Source of the DNA: Glycine soja
Taxonomy: Eukaryota > Streptophyta > Magnoliopsida > Fabales > Fabaceae
Length of the DNA stretch: 64,000 bases
Direction of reading: 5' to 3'
Assembly (NCBI RefSeq): GCF_004193775.1
Contig: NC_041019.1
Location: forward strand, 9,596,204 to 9,660,203
Below are positions 25,218-36,442 of the stretch, piece after piece. Both the position numbers and the translations under genes were made by a program. The notes below the pieces were generated by a model. It was not told where the DNA came from and did no database searches. It saw nothing but the letters and a program-made list of their open reading frames with translations. The first letter of the stretch is position 1. Each line of letters starts with the position of its first letter.

Positions 25218-25533
25218 CCTTGCTTATAAATTTATTGCAATATTGAAGTAACATTTGTATATTTTTGTAAATCACACACTTATTTGCTTCTCAATCTTTT
25301 GCGATAAACTTTGACTTTAACAACGTGACTTTGTTATTTCCGTTATGGTATATAACATCTGCTTTTATTTTGTATCATCATCAGATTTCATTTGTACATA
25401 TCGATTATCCGCTTTTTTATCCTATATAGCTTTTTAGCTCATTCAATTGCTTTTAAATTTAGGAAATTGCAATATTATATAATATTATCACTATTCAATT
25501 GACGCCTATATTGTCAATTTTATTTTTTAGCTT

Positions 25534-25563
25534 ACCCGTGAAAACGCACGGGTGACTTACTAG
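25534..25563 (+). other. Helitron 3' hairpin and CTAG terminus
   Basis: Stem ACCCGTG and CACGGGT with a six-base loop, spacer gactta, then CTAG. This is the rolling-circle termination structure of Helitrons. Confidence 0.93.
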
Positions 25564-26095
25564 TTTATGAATTCAAACTCTTCTTCATCCTCTGTTTGTT
25601 GTCCTACTGTACAATAGATGAAAAAGAACAATCTAATTAGCTCTAACTTATAATGTAGACCTATGATTGAACTGAGTACCCAAAAGATTAAACTTGATGA
25701 TTTTGTTTTTAACAATACACTATATTGATCCTTGAAATTATGAGTATTGGTAATTTTAGTTCATGAAATTAAAAAAAAAGTCACTTTAGTCTCTTATAAC
25801 TACCAAAAGAGGCTAATTTAGTTCCTAAAAAAACTATGGACTATAATACCTAACGTTTTGTAATTTCTTTGTAATTTCAAAGACTAAAATGATGTTTTTA
25901 GAATTTCAAAAATTAAATTGACCAATGTCATAATTTTCATATACTAATTTGATATAAAGTGAGATCCAGTTTTCAAAAAAATCAATCTACTTAATTTGGT
26001 CGTTAAAGAAAAAAAAAAGTAACTAAATAGTCCCTCAATATTATAAATCTGAGATACTTTATTTCTATTACATGATTAGTCACTAAAAAACAATG
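25564..26095 (+). repeat. 1.85-kb duplication, copy 1 right part
   Basis: Continues copy 1 after the Helitron and matches 27869-28390. It contains an imperfect inverted-repeat (foldback-like) portion of the tcactttagtctcttataac family that is present in both copies, so it predates the duplication. Confidence 0.85.
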
Positions 26096-26541
26096 TAAGG
26101 TGGTTTGCAGAGTGACATCAAGGTGGAGTTAGAAATGAAGTGAAGTTAATTATCATACCAATATTTGACGTATTTTATACCATGTTTATGAAAAAAATGG
26201 ATTATTCAGCTATCATCACACAAAACGTGTGCCGCAGGTGAGGTGTCATGCGTCCAACGTGACCAACTTCTCTTTGTGGCCGAAAAGATTGTCGCTCCAA
26301 CCCAAATATTGAGGTTCTCGGGTTGTGTTAGTGGGATGGAACAGAGATTCAGCTTGGCCAATCTAGGTTATTTGAGGATCTTGGTTTCCATGATGTCGAT
26401 ATCCTACTTAGAGAACATACTACAAGCTAAAATATATCGTTGCTACTAACATGATAGTTTTTTATTTAATCGAAAGTCAGCATAATTATTTAGTTAAATG
26501 TAGTAAAAAGTTAAAACATGTCCCATCGTATCACAACTCAC
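26096..26541. other. Spacer between the two 1.85-kb copies
   Basis: Unique within the window. An open stretch at 26243-26449 has no recognisable domain. No other feature seen. Confidence 0.4.
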
Positions 26542-28390
26542 AACTATCACTATCGATCAGTTGGATATAAGTCATTATCATATTTTAAACCAATGTTAAT
26601 ATATTATTATAACGTGTGATATCTGACCTTGAGGATGCATTTACTCGTGGTCAATTACATTACCACCCTCTGTGTCCCAAATGACAATTTAGGAGATTTA
26701 TAATGACACATTCCACGTTGTTTGACTTTGTACGTGACTAGTATATAAAAAAAACATTTATTGGTTGATAAGTAAATAAATAAGAAAAAGCAATAAAAAC
26801 TCATAAAATAGACGTTTGCTAATAATGTTTTGTTGTTGATGCGATTAACATGGTGTTGCAGCTATTTAACTTAGCTTTCTGATAAGTTCTTTTTTCTACC
26901 ACTATTTATCTTTAGCAACTTGTAGTTGAACTTATCGCGTGTGTATTGGTATATAAGTACACAAACTTATAATATTCAAGTTAGTCTGAATGAATGTTCA
27001 ATGATAAAACCGAATTGTTTTTTTTTTTTTTTTGTAATTTCCCACTGATTAAAAAAATGATAAATCTGAATTGCTATCTTTTCTACCTTGAGTTCTTGAA
27101 ACATGGTAGCAAAGCTTGATTGTTTAAAGTTTTGCTACGTTAATATGAACCATTAAATCATGAGAATTTTTTTTGTTCTCTTTTCTGAATCTCTTATGCT
27201 CTTCTTTGATCTGTAATTTTTTGGGATTCATCAAATTGGCAACGACAAATCCTTCAACAGATTCTTTGATCCCGTATTTTCTTCATCCTGATGAGAATTT
27301 ATACTCGATACTAGTCTCAACATCTCTCATCAAGGGCCATTGTTATTCTTGGTCAAGAGCTACGATTCTTGTTTTGAAGTCAAGGAATAAGTTCTAGTTT
27401 ATATAGATGGAACTCTTCGCAAGCCTACGGCTAAGCGTCCACTCTTTAATCATGGGGCAGGTGCAATATTATGGTCCTATCATGGACTAATTAGGCCTTA
27501 TCAATTACACTATCCCAAAAGATTAACGTGATGATATAAGATTTAATTGTATTCGTATGTGAAATAACGATCTATTTAACAAAATAATCTGTGTTTAATT
27601 TCTTCCATTTGTAAAAAATTTTAGATCAACACAGTCACACATCATCACTGAATTTAACTTCTGATCCAATAAATTAAAAGATACACTCTATAATGGAGGA
27701 TAAAAAAATCCATGAAATATAGTGTATACTTTGGATGGAATATGCTTTTGAGGTCTGGAAGGATCTCAAGGAAAGATCCTGTCGAGGACACGTGTTTAGA
27801 ATTGTTGAATTACAAGATATTGTTCGGACTCAAACACCAAAAGGGATTAGATTGTGATGTTTGTAGAATTTATGAATTCAAACTCTTCCTCATCCTCATT
27901 CTGTCCTACTATACACGAGATGGAAAAAAACAATCTAATTAGCTCTAACTTATAATGTAGACCTATGATTGAACTGAGTACCCAAAAGATTAAACTTGAT
28001 GATTTTGTTTTTAACAATACACTATATTAATCCTTGAAATTATAAGTATTGATCATTTTAGTTCATGAAATTAAAAAAAAAAAAAGTCACTTTAGTCTCT
28101 TATAACTACCAAAAGAGGCTAATTTAGTTCCTAAAAAAAATTATGGACTATAATACCTAATGTTTTGTAATTTCAAAGACTAAAATGATGTTTATACAAT
28201 TTCAGAAATTAAATTGACCAATATCATAATTTTCATATACTATTTTGATATAAAGTGAGATCCGGTTTTCAAAAAAATCAATCTACTTAATTTGGTCGTT
28301 ACAGAAAAAAAAAGTAGCTAAATAGTCCCTCAATATTATAAATCTGAGATACTTTATTTCTATTAAATGATTAGTCACTAAAAAAACAAT
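26542..28390 (+). repeat. 1.85-kb direct duplication, copy 2 (uninterrupted)
   Basis: Same orientation and nearly identical to copy 1. It carries the empty Helitron target at 27868|27869. A short derivative of its right half also begins unit B of the large duplication (43595-43740). Confidence 0.9.
27203..27860 (+). pseudogene. Ty1/copia gag fragment, copy 2
   Basis: Same gag pieces as copy 1 (SLIPYFLHPDENLYSILVS, HCYSWSRATILVLKS, then AFEVWKDLKERSCR in another frame). No pol region follows. Confidence 0.65.
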
Positions 28391-28477
28391 ATGTATCAAC
28401 TTTGTAAGGCCCCTTATGTAATCAGGAAAACAATACCATCAACAAATATAAAAATAATCAGGACTAGTTACATAAGA

Positions 28478-30610
28478 CTAACGTGCTGGAGGCAATTCTA
28501 ATTTTAAATGGTCCTTCAGAAATTTCTTAAAGCTATCCTCTCTGCTTCCTCTATAGGGCAGAACCTTCAATGCAGAACAGAGAACAAAAACTTTAAATGG
28601 ATGCAATTGCTTAAGAATTTCAGGGTCCCTATCATAATCCTGCAAAGAAGAAATAATTAAAGGGCTGTGATTCCCCATACTAACAAAAAATATGTAACTA
28701 AAACGAGAAGTATGTCTACCCACCTTTTCAGTTATTACAACAATTGGTTTGGAACCAAACTTCCCCTCTAGTTCTCCAAGTTTGGCTCTGATCATCTCAA
28801 TATCCTGGATTAAGTGAGATTATGGTATAGTAGCATCTTAGTCAGTGTAAAACTAAACCACATGAGAAAATTCTCAACAAATAAATAATTAGAAGTAGGC
28901 AGGACTCAATATGATCCTCATGCAATTTTTTCACAAACTACTGTCATTAAGTTTAACAGCACAGCAGCGAAAAGAACACATTACAGGTTTAAACCTTAAT
29001 TTAAAATAACATAGTATTCATCAGTCAATAAGCTATTACTTCCAAATTCAGGAGAGCAAAATGTACCCTGGCATGGAATATGTGATGATCACTAAAATCT
29101 ATTCAATCAACATAAAGTGCTCCCATCTGCACCAAGTTATCTGCAGTTTAGAGATCAGATAATAAATAAATACAGACAGAAGGAGAAAAGAAAGTGAAAA
29201 TCCACTTAAAAAGCTATACAACATTATATTTAGATATCATGGCAAACAAAGGGGTTGGTGTGTGTCACTCATTATGTCTGGAACACGCATTTATCCCTTA
29301 TACTGTCTTTCAATTCCGTAGACGATCCTTCTCTAGTATATAATATATAATAGACAGTTGTGACAAGAAGCTCGCCCACTTAGTTTAGCATTTCATTATC
29401 TATTGTTGAGTTATTTTACTTATACTAGAATCCAATGTTAAGAAATTTCACAATTTCATGATTTTAGATAAAAACAGTACAATGGTATATAAGCTGAACA
29501 TGTTAAAACAAAATAGTCAACTAATATGTTTGTGTCCAGATTAATCTCCAATCATTATCATCAACATAAATTTCATTTGGATAATGAAAGATTACTAAGG
29601 AGGAATACCTTTTGAATAAGCTTCACAAAAGGCTTTGCAGAACCAATAGCAGAAACACATAATACAGTAGCTTCATGAAGAGCCGTCAATGGTATTTTGG
29701 CATTGATAGTTCCCACCTCAAATAAGTAAGTTGGATCCATTTTTGTTAAGAAAATAGGAACAGACTTATTAATCCCTAGGACCATGGATTCAATATCCTT
29801 GAGGGTATGCTCAGATACCTGTTCTTCCAACGTATACAATTTTCAGTAATATGTCATTGCCATGTTTTTAGAACTCAGCAAACCCATTTGCCACCTAAAT
29901 GAGCAAACACATGGTGATGAACAAAAAATTGCCAAAAAGTTATGCAATTTTTCCTTGAAAAAGGAACTATGAATATCATTTTAGCATACTAAATCTGCAT
30001 GATGGATAACAACTTCATCTGCCCGTCTAAGTGCAGTCAAAGGTTCCATTAAAGGTCCACGTGGCAGCAGTTGAAGGTTACCCCAAAGAGTTAATTCATT
30101 AACCATTACAATATCCAAATCTCGCTCCAATGCTACCTTACATGCAAATAATATGGTTTAGAGCAAATGTCATGCCAAGGCATAAAAAAGAAAATCTTTG
30201 TTTCAAGCATTTGTGTCACTAGCAGCAAAGCAGTAAATGCCAATGAACATAACTACCGGAGCAGATTTCAATTGGGAAACAAGGTATTTTCAGGATCATC
30301 ATTTAAGAAAAAAATTATCTTATAGTATATAAACAAAGAGAAGAAAAATGTCAGGTGGTGACAAGAGTTGCATTACCTGCATTGCATCATCAAGAACTAC
30401 AACCCCAATTTTTTCTGAATCAAGAGAATCCTGGACCTTCTGATCAAGGTATTGCTTCTCATGCCATGAACTCTTACCAATATCAATGTAGCCATACTTT
30501 TGGATAAAATGACTTGCAACAACAGCTCGATTAGCACCGACACCAAACTTAGTTGATGTCCCAAGTAAATGCCTGCGAAGCATGTTGACTTCATCCCCAC
30601 CACCATAACC
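28478..30610 (-). pseudogene. LpxK-like (lipid A 4'-kinase) 3' half, copy A
   Basis: Minus-strand exons are 30610-30377 (GYGGGDEVNMLRRHLLG through GVVVLDDAMQ), 30136-29990 (ERDLDIVMVNELTLWGN and the PRGPLMEPLTALRRAD part), 29818-29609, 29126-29067, 28804-28724 and 28639-28478, ending ELPPAR. Order and text match plant tetraacyldisaccharide 4'-kinase, which phosphorylates the lipid A disaccharide in the organellar lipid A-like pathway. The exons are in phase 0. The 60-bp exon has an in-frame TGA (YVD-stop-IDFSDHH) where copy B has CGA (Arg), a CpG transition. The His-Trp expected after DDAMQ is absent. The N-terminal exons with the kinase P-loop are not in the window. I call it a pseudogene or partial duplicate; it cannot make active kinase. 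Confidence 0.85.
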
Positions 30611-31440
30611 CTGTAAGAAGAAGAGACACAATAATCAAGCTAGGCAACTTAGCAAAACCAAAATATTAAATGAATAGACATTGATTGCATCAGTTTGAAT
30701 TTGACATGAAGAGACCAATATCTTCAATAACTTAAGAGAGCATGAAAACCCAAGAAAACCAGTCATAATCAAGTGTCATTTTTTTAACATGAAAGTAAAT
30801 CCTAACTGTATCACAAAACAATATACACTTCAGCCATTGTAAAATTTATTTATTGACCAATTACCAAACTAAATTAATCATTTATGCACTTACAATCATA
30901 GTTATCAAAACCGGCTCGGACTAGCTGAGTAGCTTGTCAAACCGATCTGACTAAGAATAAATGATATAATCGCACTAAGCTAGTGGTTGGATTGGAAATG
31001 TTATGGAACCAGTGTGACATGGTGTAATCCAGCCAGTTTTTCCTAATTGAACTGGTAATCTAGCAGGTTTTCAAGTAAACTAATACATTTAATAAAAAAA
31101 TGGGATTTTATACAGTATTTTTTTTAATAATTGTTTTAAAGTATGAAATTTAAAAGATTGTTTCATCTTAACCAGTAATCTCGAGTCTGAGTCTTGGATG
31201 CAATTGTCTTAAATACTTACTTTGCCGTTAAAGATTTTGTCCGGTTCAAACAAAATAATCTGTTGTGGAAGATATTTGTGGTCTCTCACCAAAAAAAAAA
31301 GTTTATTAGTCAAGATTTTTTTAAAAAAAAAAAACAGTTAGTTAGTTATGTAAGGTTATGTTTGGAGATACAATATGTTTTGGATGGTTAAGGAGAAGGA
31401 ATGAAGGAAAAGTTGAGAATTTAATCTCCTCTCTTAACAA
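30611..31440. other. Shared unit A/B flank, no gene
   Basis: Aligns with 45799-46500 of unit B. It includes a dispersed repeat (around 30903-31090, cggctcggactagc type; related text at 48600-48775). Similarity to unit B ends near 31310, where LINE-derived sequence follows. Confidence 0.5.
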
Positions 31441-33089
31441 TTCTAACATTTATCGATAAAAAAAAAGTTATGGAAGCTATGACTGCTAGGTTGGTGGAAA
31501 CATTGATGGAAAGAAAATACATTGGCAAAGCTGGAAAAAAACTTGTAGACATAAATCTGAAGGTGGGATGGGATTTAGATTGATGAAGGCTTTTAATGAA
31601 GCGTTGGTGGCAAAACAATTTTGGACAATCTTGGTCAATGAGCATTCCTTAGTGGCGAAGGTATTCAAGGCCAGATATTTCCCAAATAAATCTGTGTGGG
31701 AAGCATCTAAAGGCTATAGGCCAAGTTTCGTGTGGTCTTGTATAATGGATGCGAAATGGATTGGTGAAGAAGGATGCGTTTGGAGGATAGGAAATGGCAC
31801 AACGGTGAGCGTGTTTAAGAAACAATGAGTTCCTAATCTACCTGGGAACCGAGTACCCATTGGAGAACCAGACTCAATGCATGATGAAATACAGGTTGAT
31901 GAGTTGATGGAGGGAGGTGGAATGGGGAACTTATAGAGTATTTTCCCTATGGAGGCATAAAAAGCAATCAAAGCTATCCCCCTCAAAATGTTTTCAACAG
32001 AGGATTGGGTAGCATGGAAGCATAATAGCATTGGAATTTATTCTGTCAAAATGGGTTACCACATAGCCCGAATGAAGCACAACTCGGTGGAGTCAAGCTC
32101 GAATAGTCAGAACAAGATATGGGGGTTGGTCTGGAGCAGAAAGGCATTGCCAAAATGCAAAAATCTTATTTGGAGGGTGCTTGGATATCCTCCCCAGTCG
32201 AAGTAATTTGGCTGCAAGGAAGGTGCTGGAGGATCAAAGTTGTCCTCTGTGTGGGAACGATTCTAAATCAGTTATGCACGGCTTGGTTTTGGGTCTGTTT
32301 GTGTAGAGAATTTGGTGTGCTTCCCCAGTTGGTATCCATATAAATCCTGAACAATTTGGAGATTTCAAGGAGTGGATCCTTTTCTAGAGCCAGAAGGTTG
32401 ATGAGGATACAAAGGATTTGATGTTCACCTTAGCATGGACCATTTAGTACTCGCGAAACCAGTATGTGTTCAACAACAGAAAGCTTGATTGTAGCCATGT
32501 CTTGGCCAAAATGTTCAGCAACTTAAGGAGTCAAGATGTGCCCCAAGTGACTCAAACTCAAACCCCACCCATCCAAGGTTCTGTTGTGTGGAAACCACCT
32601 AGAGTTGGATTGTTTAAGTTAAATTTTGATGCATCCGTAAGGCAAGGTACTGAAACTGGTATGGGAATGATAGTTAGGGACCACCAAGGGCAAGTGCTTG
32701 TAGCTGCAACGTATTTATCAGATGTTGTAATGGAGATTAGAGAGGTAGAAGCAACAACTTTCAGCTGGGCTATTATTAAAGCAGGTGATTTATGGTTATT
32801 GGGATCTCAATTTGAAACAAATTGCCTAAATCTGTACCAATGTTGGAATTCAAGGGAGATAAGTGGTAGAAACCTTTCCCACAGGCTTGTAATGGATTTT
32901 AGGAGACTGTTGCATGGCTCGAATGAGAATAAATTGTCATTTACTAAAAGACAAGGCAACAAAGCAGCTCATAATTTAGCTTCATTAGCTTTTGTTTTTA
33001 TTGATCATTGCTGGATAAACGAGGTTCCATCGCAATTGAACCAAATCATATCTACTGATGTAAACTCTATCAGTGTTATCATTGAATAA
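31440..33089 (+). mobile_element. 5'-truncated LINE (C-terminal RT, zf-RVT, RNase H)
   Basis: Typical C-terminal half of a plant L1-type LINE ORF2, broken by stops and frame changes. Post-RT text is KIHWQSWKKTC, GGMGFRLMKAFNEALVAKQF and WRIGNGTTVSVF. A zf-RVT-like part follows (WSRKALPKCKNLIWRVL, CPLCGND). The long open C-terminal part (32466-33089, 207 aa) is an RNase H-like RVT_3 domain (KLNFDASVRQGTETGMGMIVRD, ... FTKRQGNKAAHNLA). The RT core and ORF1 are missing. It lies only in unit A, at the point where unit A/B similarity ends. Confidence 0.85.
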
Positions 33090-33388
33090 ATTCAGCAGTT
33101 TTGAACCTAAAAAAATGCATATTTGTATAAAAGTTTGCAAATTTAAGTTTAAGTCAAACTTAAATTTATAAATCGAGTTTGCATAAATGTTCCAAGTTCG
33201 ACTTCTTTAAAATTGAATTTTCAGATAAAATTAACCTTTAACATAATCTTAGGAAATAACCAAATAAAACCTCAAATTAATTTACTCTCAAGTATTCTTT
33301 TGAAATCTCCCTTAAATTCAAATATAACCTAAACCTAAGGAAAAAAAATATAAAAAAGGTGTGTGGCTAACTCAAGTCGAAACTTGAA

Positions 33389-34359
33389 GGTTTAATTATC
33401 AATTTAATCTCTAAATTATTTTAAATTGTTCAATTTAATCCTCAAATTTTTAAAATGTTTAATTTGATCCTCAAGTTCTTAAAAAATGAATCAATTTGAT
33501 ACTTTTCGTCAAATTGGCAATGTTGCCACTAAGTTAGAAATTCTAGTTGTTAAATTGCAAATAGTGGCGACTATAAATTGTCATTATATTTTTTGTTCTT
33601 TCGTTTCTTTCTTTCTCTTATTCTTCTCTCAATAATCTTAGTGAATGAGGTGGTAGAAGTTGATGACAATGACATCAATGCAAGTGACCAGGGCAATGAT
33701 GAACTCAAACAACATCCTTGCGACCTCAGATCCTTGACCCAACCATCTACGGATGTAAGATCGGGTCTAAAGGATGAATGATGCAGGTAACAATGTTTCA
33801 TCAGCACCATAACCGCAAATGTGATATTAGATCTGCCATGGTCTTGCGACCTTGGAGCCGCGACCCACCACCAACCTAAAACCCCCATTCTGCAATCTAG
33901 ACCCTTAATCTACCACCCACCACAATCGTGGAATCCAAACCTCTCTCCTTCAATGAACCTATGATTTGGGTTTTCTCGCAAAGGTTTTGGAAATTTGTTT
34001 TTACCATATCTAAGTGGTGACCTGTGATTTTGTGATTTGCTTGCATGTTGTGATCTTGCTAAAGATGTCGCTCTTCTATGGAGGGAGAACTTCTCCACAG
34101 GGATTATCGAGAGGGGAATAAGAGAAAGAATGAAAGGAAAAAAAGATATAGTAGCGAAGAAGAGAAAGAAGGAAAGGAAATAAAAAAAATATAGTGGCAT
34201 TTTTAGTTGCCACTATTTGCAAATTAAACCACTAGAATTTTTTTACCTTCACATTGTCATCGCTAATTTAATAGAAATGACCAAATTGATTTTCTTTTAA
34301 GAATTTGAGGATCAAATTGAATCATTTAAAAATTTGGGGATCAAATTGATAATTAGGCC
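33389..34359. mobile_element. 971-bp foldback element, 9-bp TSD
   Basis: Ends GGTTTAATTATCAATTTAATC and inverse GATCAAATTGATAATTAGGCC. Inverted arms exceed 150 bp per side. Flanks are 9-bp direct repeats with one mismatch: AAACTTGAA (33380-33388) and AAACTTCAA (34360-34368). The inside is a mix of pyrimidine-rich and purine-rich arms plus about 250 bp of non-inverted sequence. It has no coding domain and occurs only in unit A. Confidence 0.8.
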
Positions 34360-34368
34360 AAACTTCAA

Positions 34369-35019
34369 AGACAAAAATAAAGAATAAATGATTATTTTAG
34401 TTCCTAAATGTGTAAGTTTGTGATATAAAAGAATAAAAATTCTCTTTTAGCCACTGCATGTGTAAAAAATACTATAATTTTATCTTGATGTTAAGTTTGT
34501 GAGATCATTTTATCATTAAACTGTAACGTTCAAAAATTAATTTAACAATAAATTATATTTTTAAAAATTAATTGACATTAAATTGTAAAGTTAAGAATCA
34601 ATTTATCATTAAGTTGTATGTAAGATGTAAATGTGACATTGGCATTAGGGATCTAATTTAGAATTTTTGTTTTTTAAGCTATTAAATTGTCATTGATTTA
34701 CATATTCAACGACTAAAATAATCATTATAAATGCAAAATAATGCCTTAGAATTTAGAACATTGGTTAAATAACTAAAATGAGAAGTATTTTTAATTAGAT
34801 ATGTAAAATTAGACTGTTTATAATTTTTTTAAATATTTTTTATGATTTTCATGATAAATATTTTTTTAATTCTTTAACGAATAATAATTAGTAAGACCCA
34901 ATAATCATTAATCCAAAAAGAACGAAAATGACATAGCATCCGAGCAGCAAGCAAAGTGACATGTAGGGTCATGCAAGCAATAGGCACTAGTCAGCACCAG
35001 GTGTCGTTTTTAGAGTACA
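34369..35019. other. AT-rich upstream flank of BRD copy A
   Basis: AT-rich to about 34900. After that it aligns with unit B at 51680-51780 (gcatccg.gcagcaagcaaag), the promoter/5' flank common to both bromodomain genes. Confidence 0.5.
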
Positions 35020-35025
35020 GACCCT

Positions 35026-35607
35026 TCAAAGCATATCCAATGGTGTTGGTGTATACGATCCAATTTATGTCATTTTAATTTAAGTAATTCAATTTTTTTT
35101 CCCTATGAGTATTTATATTAACAAGTCTCATAAATATTTTTTCTTTCTTTCTCATATTTAATAACTAATAAACCAACTCATGAGTAATAATTATTTATAT
35201 AAATAATTTTATCTAATTTTAAGCAACTCAATATCACATATATAATAATAAAATAATATTTTTTTAAGTAATCCATTGAGCAACTTTGATTCACGACCAT
35301 AAGAGTCATCATTAATTAATATTATTATGTACTAGTTGAAAGAGAGACAATTTGAGTCTCTATTTATAATTTTTAAAAATAAAGAGAAAAAATAGTTGAA
35401 GAAAAGGTTCATGAAAGAAATGTAATCAATTATATATTATATATTGAATGATAATTTAAGAATTAAAAATATGTACACTTAAAAAAATAATTATTTTATT
35501 AATAGTTATAGATTAGGTACATCCTATTCAACCGAGCCTCAGTTAGGCAAGTTCGGGGCACAGGTTCGGGAGCCGAGCCTCCGGTACGATTCCAAAGCTG
35601 TGACCCT
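35026..35607. mobile_element. 582-bp insertion in the 5' flank of BRD copy A
   Basis: Relative to unit B, where cagaccctcgaaaacccc is continuous, unit A has 582 extra bases between two copies of GACCCT (35020-35025 and 35602-35607). The 6-bp direct repeat fits a target duplication. No clear TIR or TG..CA ends were found, so the class is open. It ends 130 bp before the ATG. Confidence 0.7.
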
Positions 35608-35737
35608 CGAAAACCCCACTGAAAGAGAGACGAAGCAAGGGGCAAGAGAGAGAAGACAAAAACACAGCGCATTTCTAGAGGGAGAAAAAAAGAAAGAACC
35701 GATTTTAGAGAGAGAAACAGCGGAGGGCGCATGCGCG

Positions 35738-36345
35738 ATGGTTCAGATCGCGAGGAGGAAGAAGGGACGGCCGTCGAAGGCGGATCTGGCGCGCCGCTCC
35801 GGCGAGTCTCAATCCGATCCTCGGCGGAGCCTCCGGCGCCGGAGCGTGAGGTACAACATCATTGACTACGACGGAGATTATCTTGACGACGACGAGGAGG
35901 ACGAGAGGAGGCGCGAGAAGAAGAAGCTCAAGCTCATGGCGAAGCTGAACCAGGACGGCGGAGAAGAAGAAGAAGAGGAAGAGCGGGAAGAAGAAGAAGA
36001 AAACGAGACTGCAACGAACCACACTCGTGCCGAGTCGCGTGAGGAGCACGCGCCGGTAGAAGAATACGACGACGAAAAAGAGCAAGAGGAGGAGAACGAA
36101 AACGAACAAGAGGAAGAGAATGAAGAAGACGAAGACAGTGTGGTAATGCATTAGTGTGTCTAAGGTTTTAAATTGAGTTTGCGGTTGCGGTTTCTTCGCG
36201 ATCTTTGATGCCACTAAAAATTTCGGCCACAATTACAGTAATAAATATTCTCTCTATTTTCTCTGTCTAGATTTCTCTGTCTGTGTCGGGATCTAGAGAG
36301 ATTAACTAACAAGTCAACTGTCAAAAACTAACATGCACAGAATCT

Positions 36346-36442
<97 letters not shown>

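Larger units (their letters stand above)
20479..25563 (+). mobile_element. Non-autonomous Helitron, 5,085 bp
   Basis: The left end is TC (20479) directly after host A. The right end is CTAG (25560-25563) directly before host T. A 7-bp stem hairpin (ACCCGTG, loop AAAACG, CACGGGT at 25534-25553) lies 10 bases from the right end. These are the three diagnostic Helitron features: TC start, hairpin plus CTRR end, and A|T insertion without target duplication. The duplicate of the host segment at 27861-27880 shows the unfilled site (gtagaa|tttatgaattc), which fixes both ends. No Rep or helicase coding region is visible, so it is non-autonomous. It carries RPA1-like and B3-like gene pieces in the element's own orientation. 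Confidence 0.95.

Noticed and set aside
20479..25563. Autonomous Helitron
   Set aside because: No Rep motif or PIF1-like helicase coding text found on either strand; 5.1 kb is short for an autonomous element.
35026..35607. Solo LTR in the BRD copy A flank
   Set aside because: No TG...CA ends next to the direct repeats and the repeat is 6 bp rather than the usual 5 bp; left as an unclassified insertion.
35705..36232. Long minus-strand open frame opposite bromodomain exon 1
   Set aside because: It is a shadow of the Glu-rich and basic coding sequence (reads as poly-Leu/Phe/Val) and the plus strand has a conserved spliced gene.
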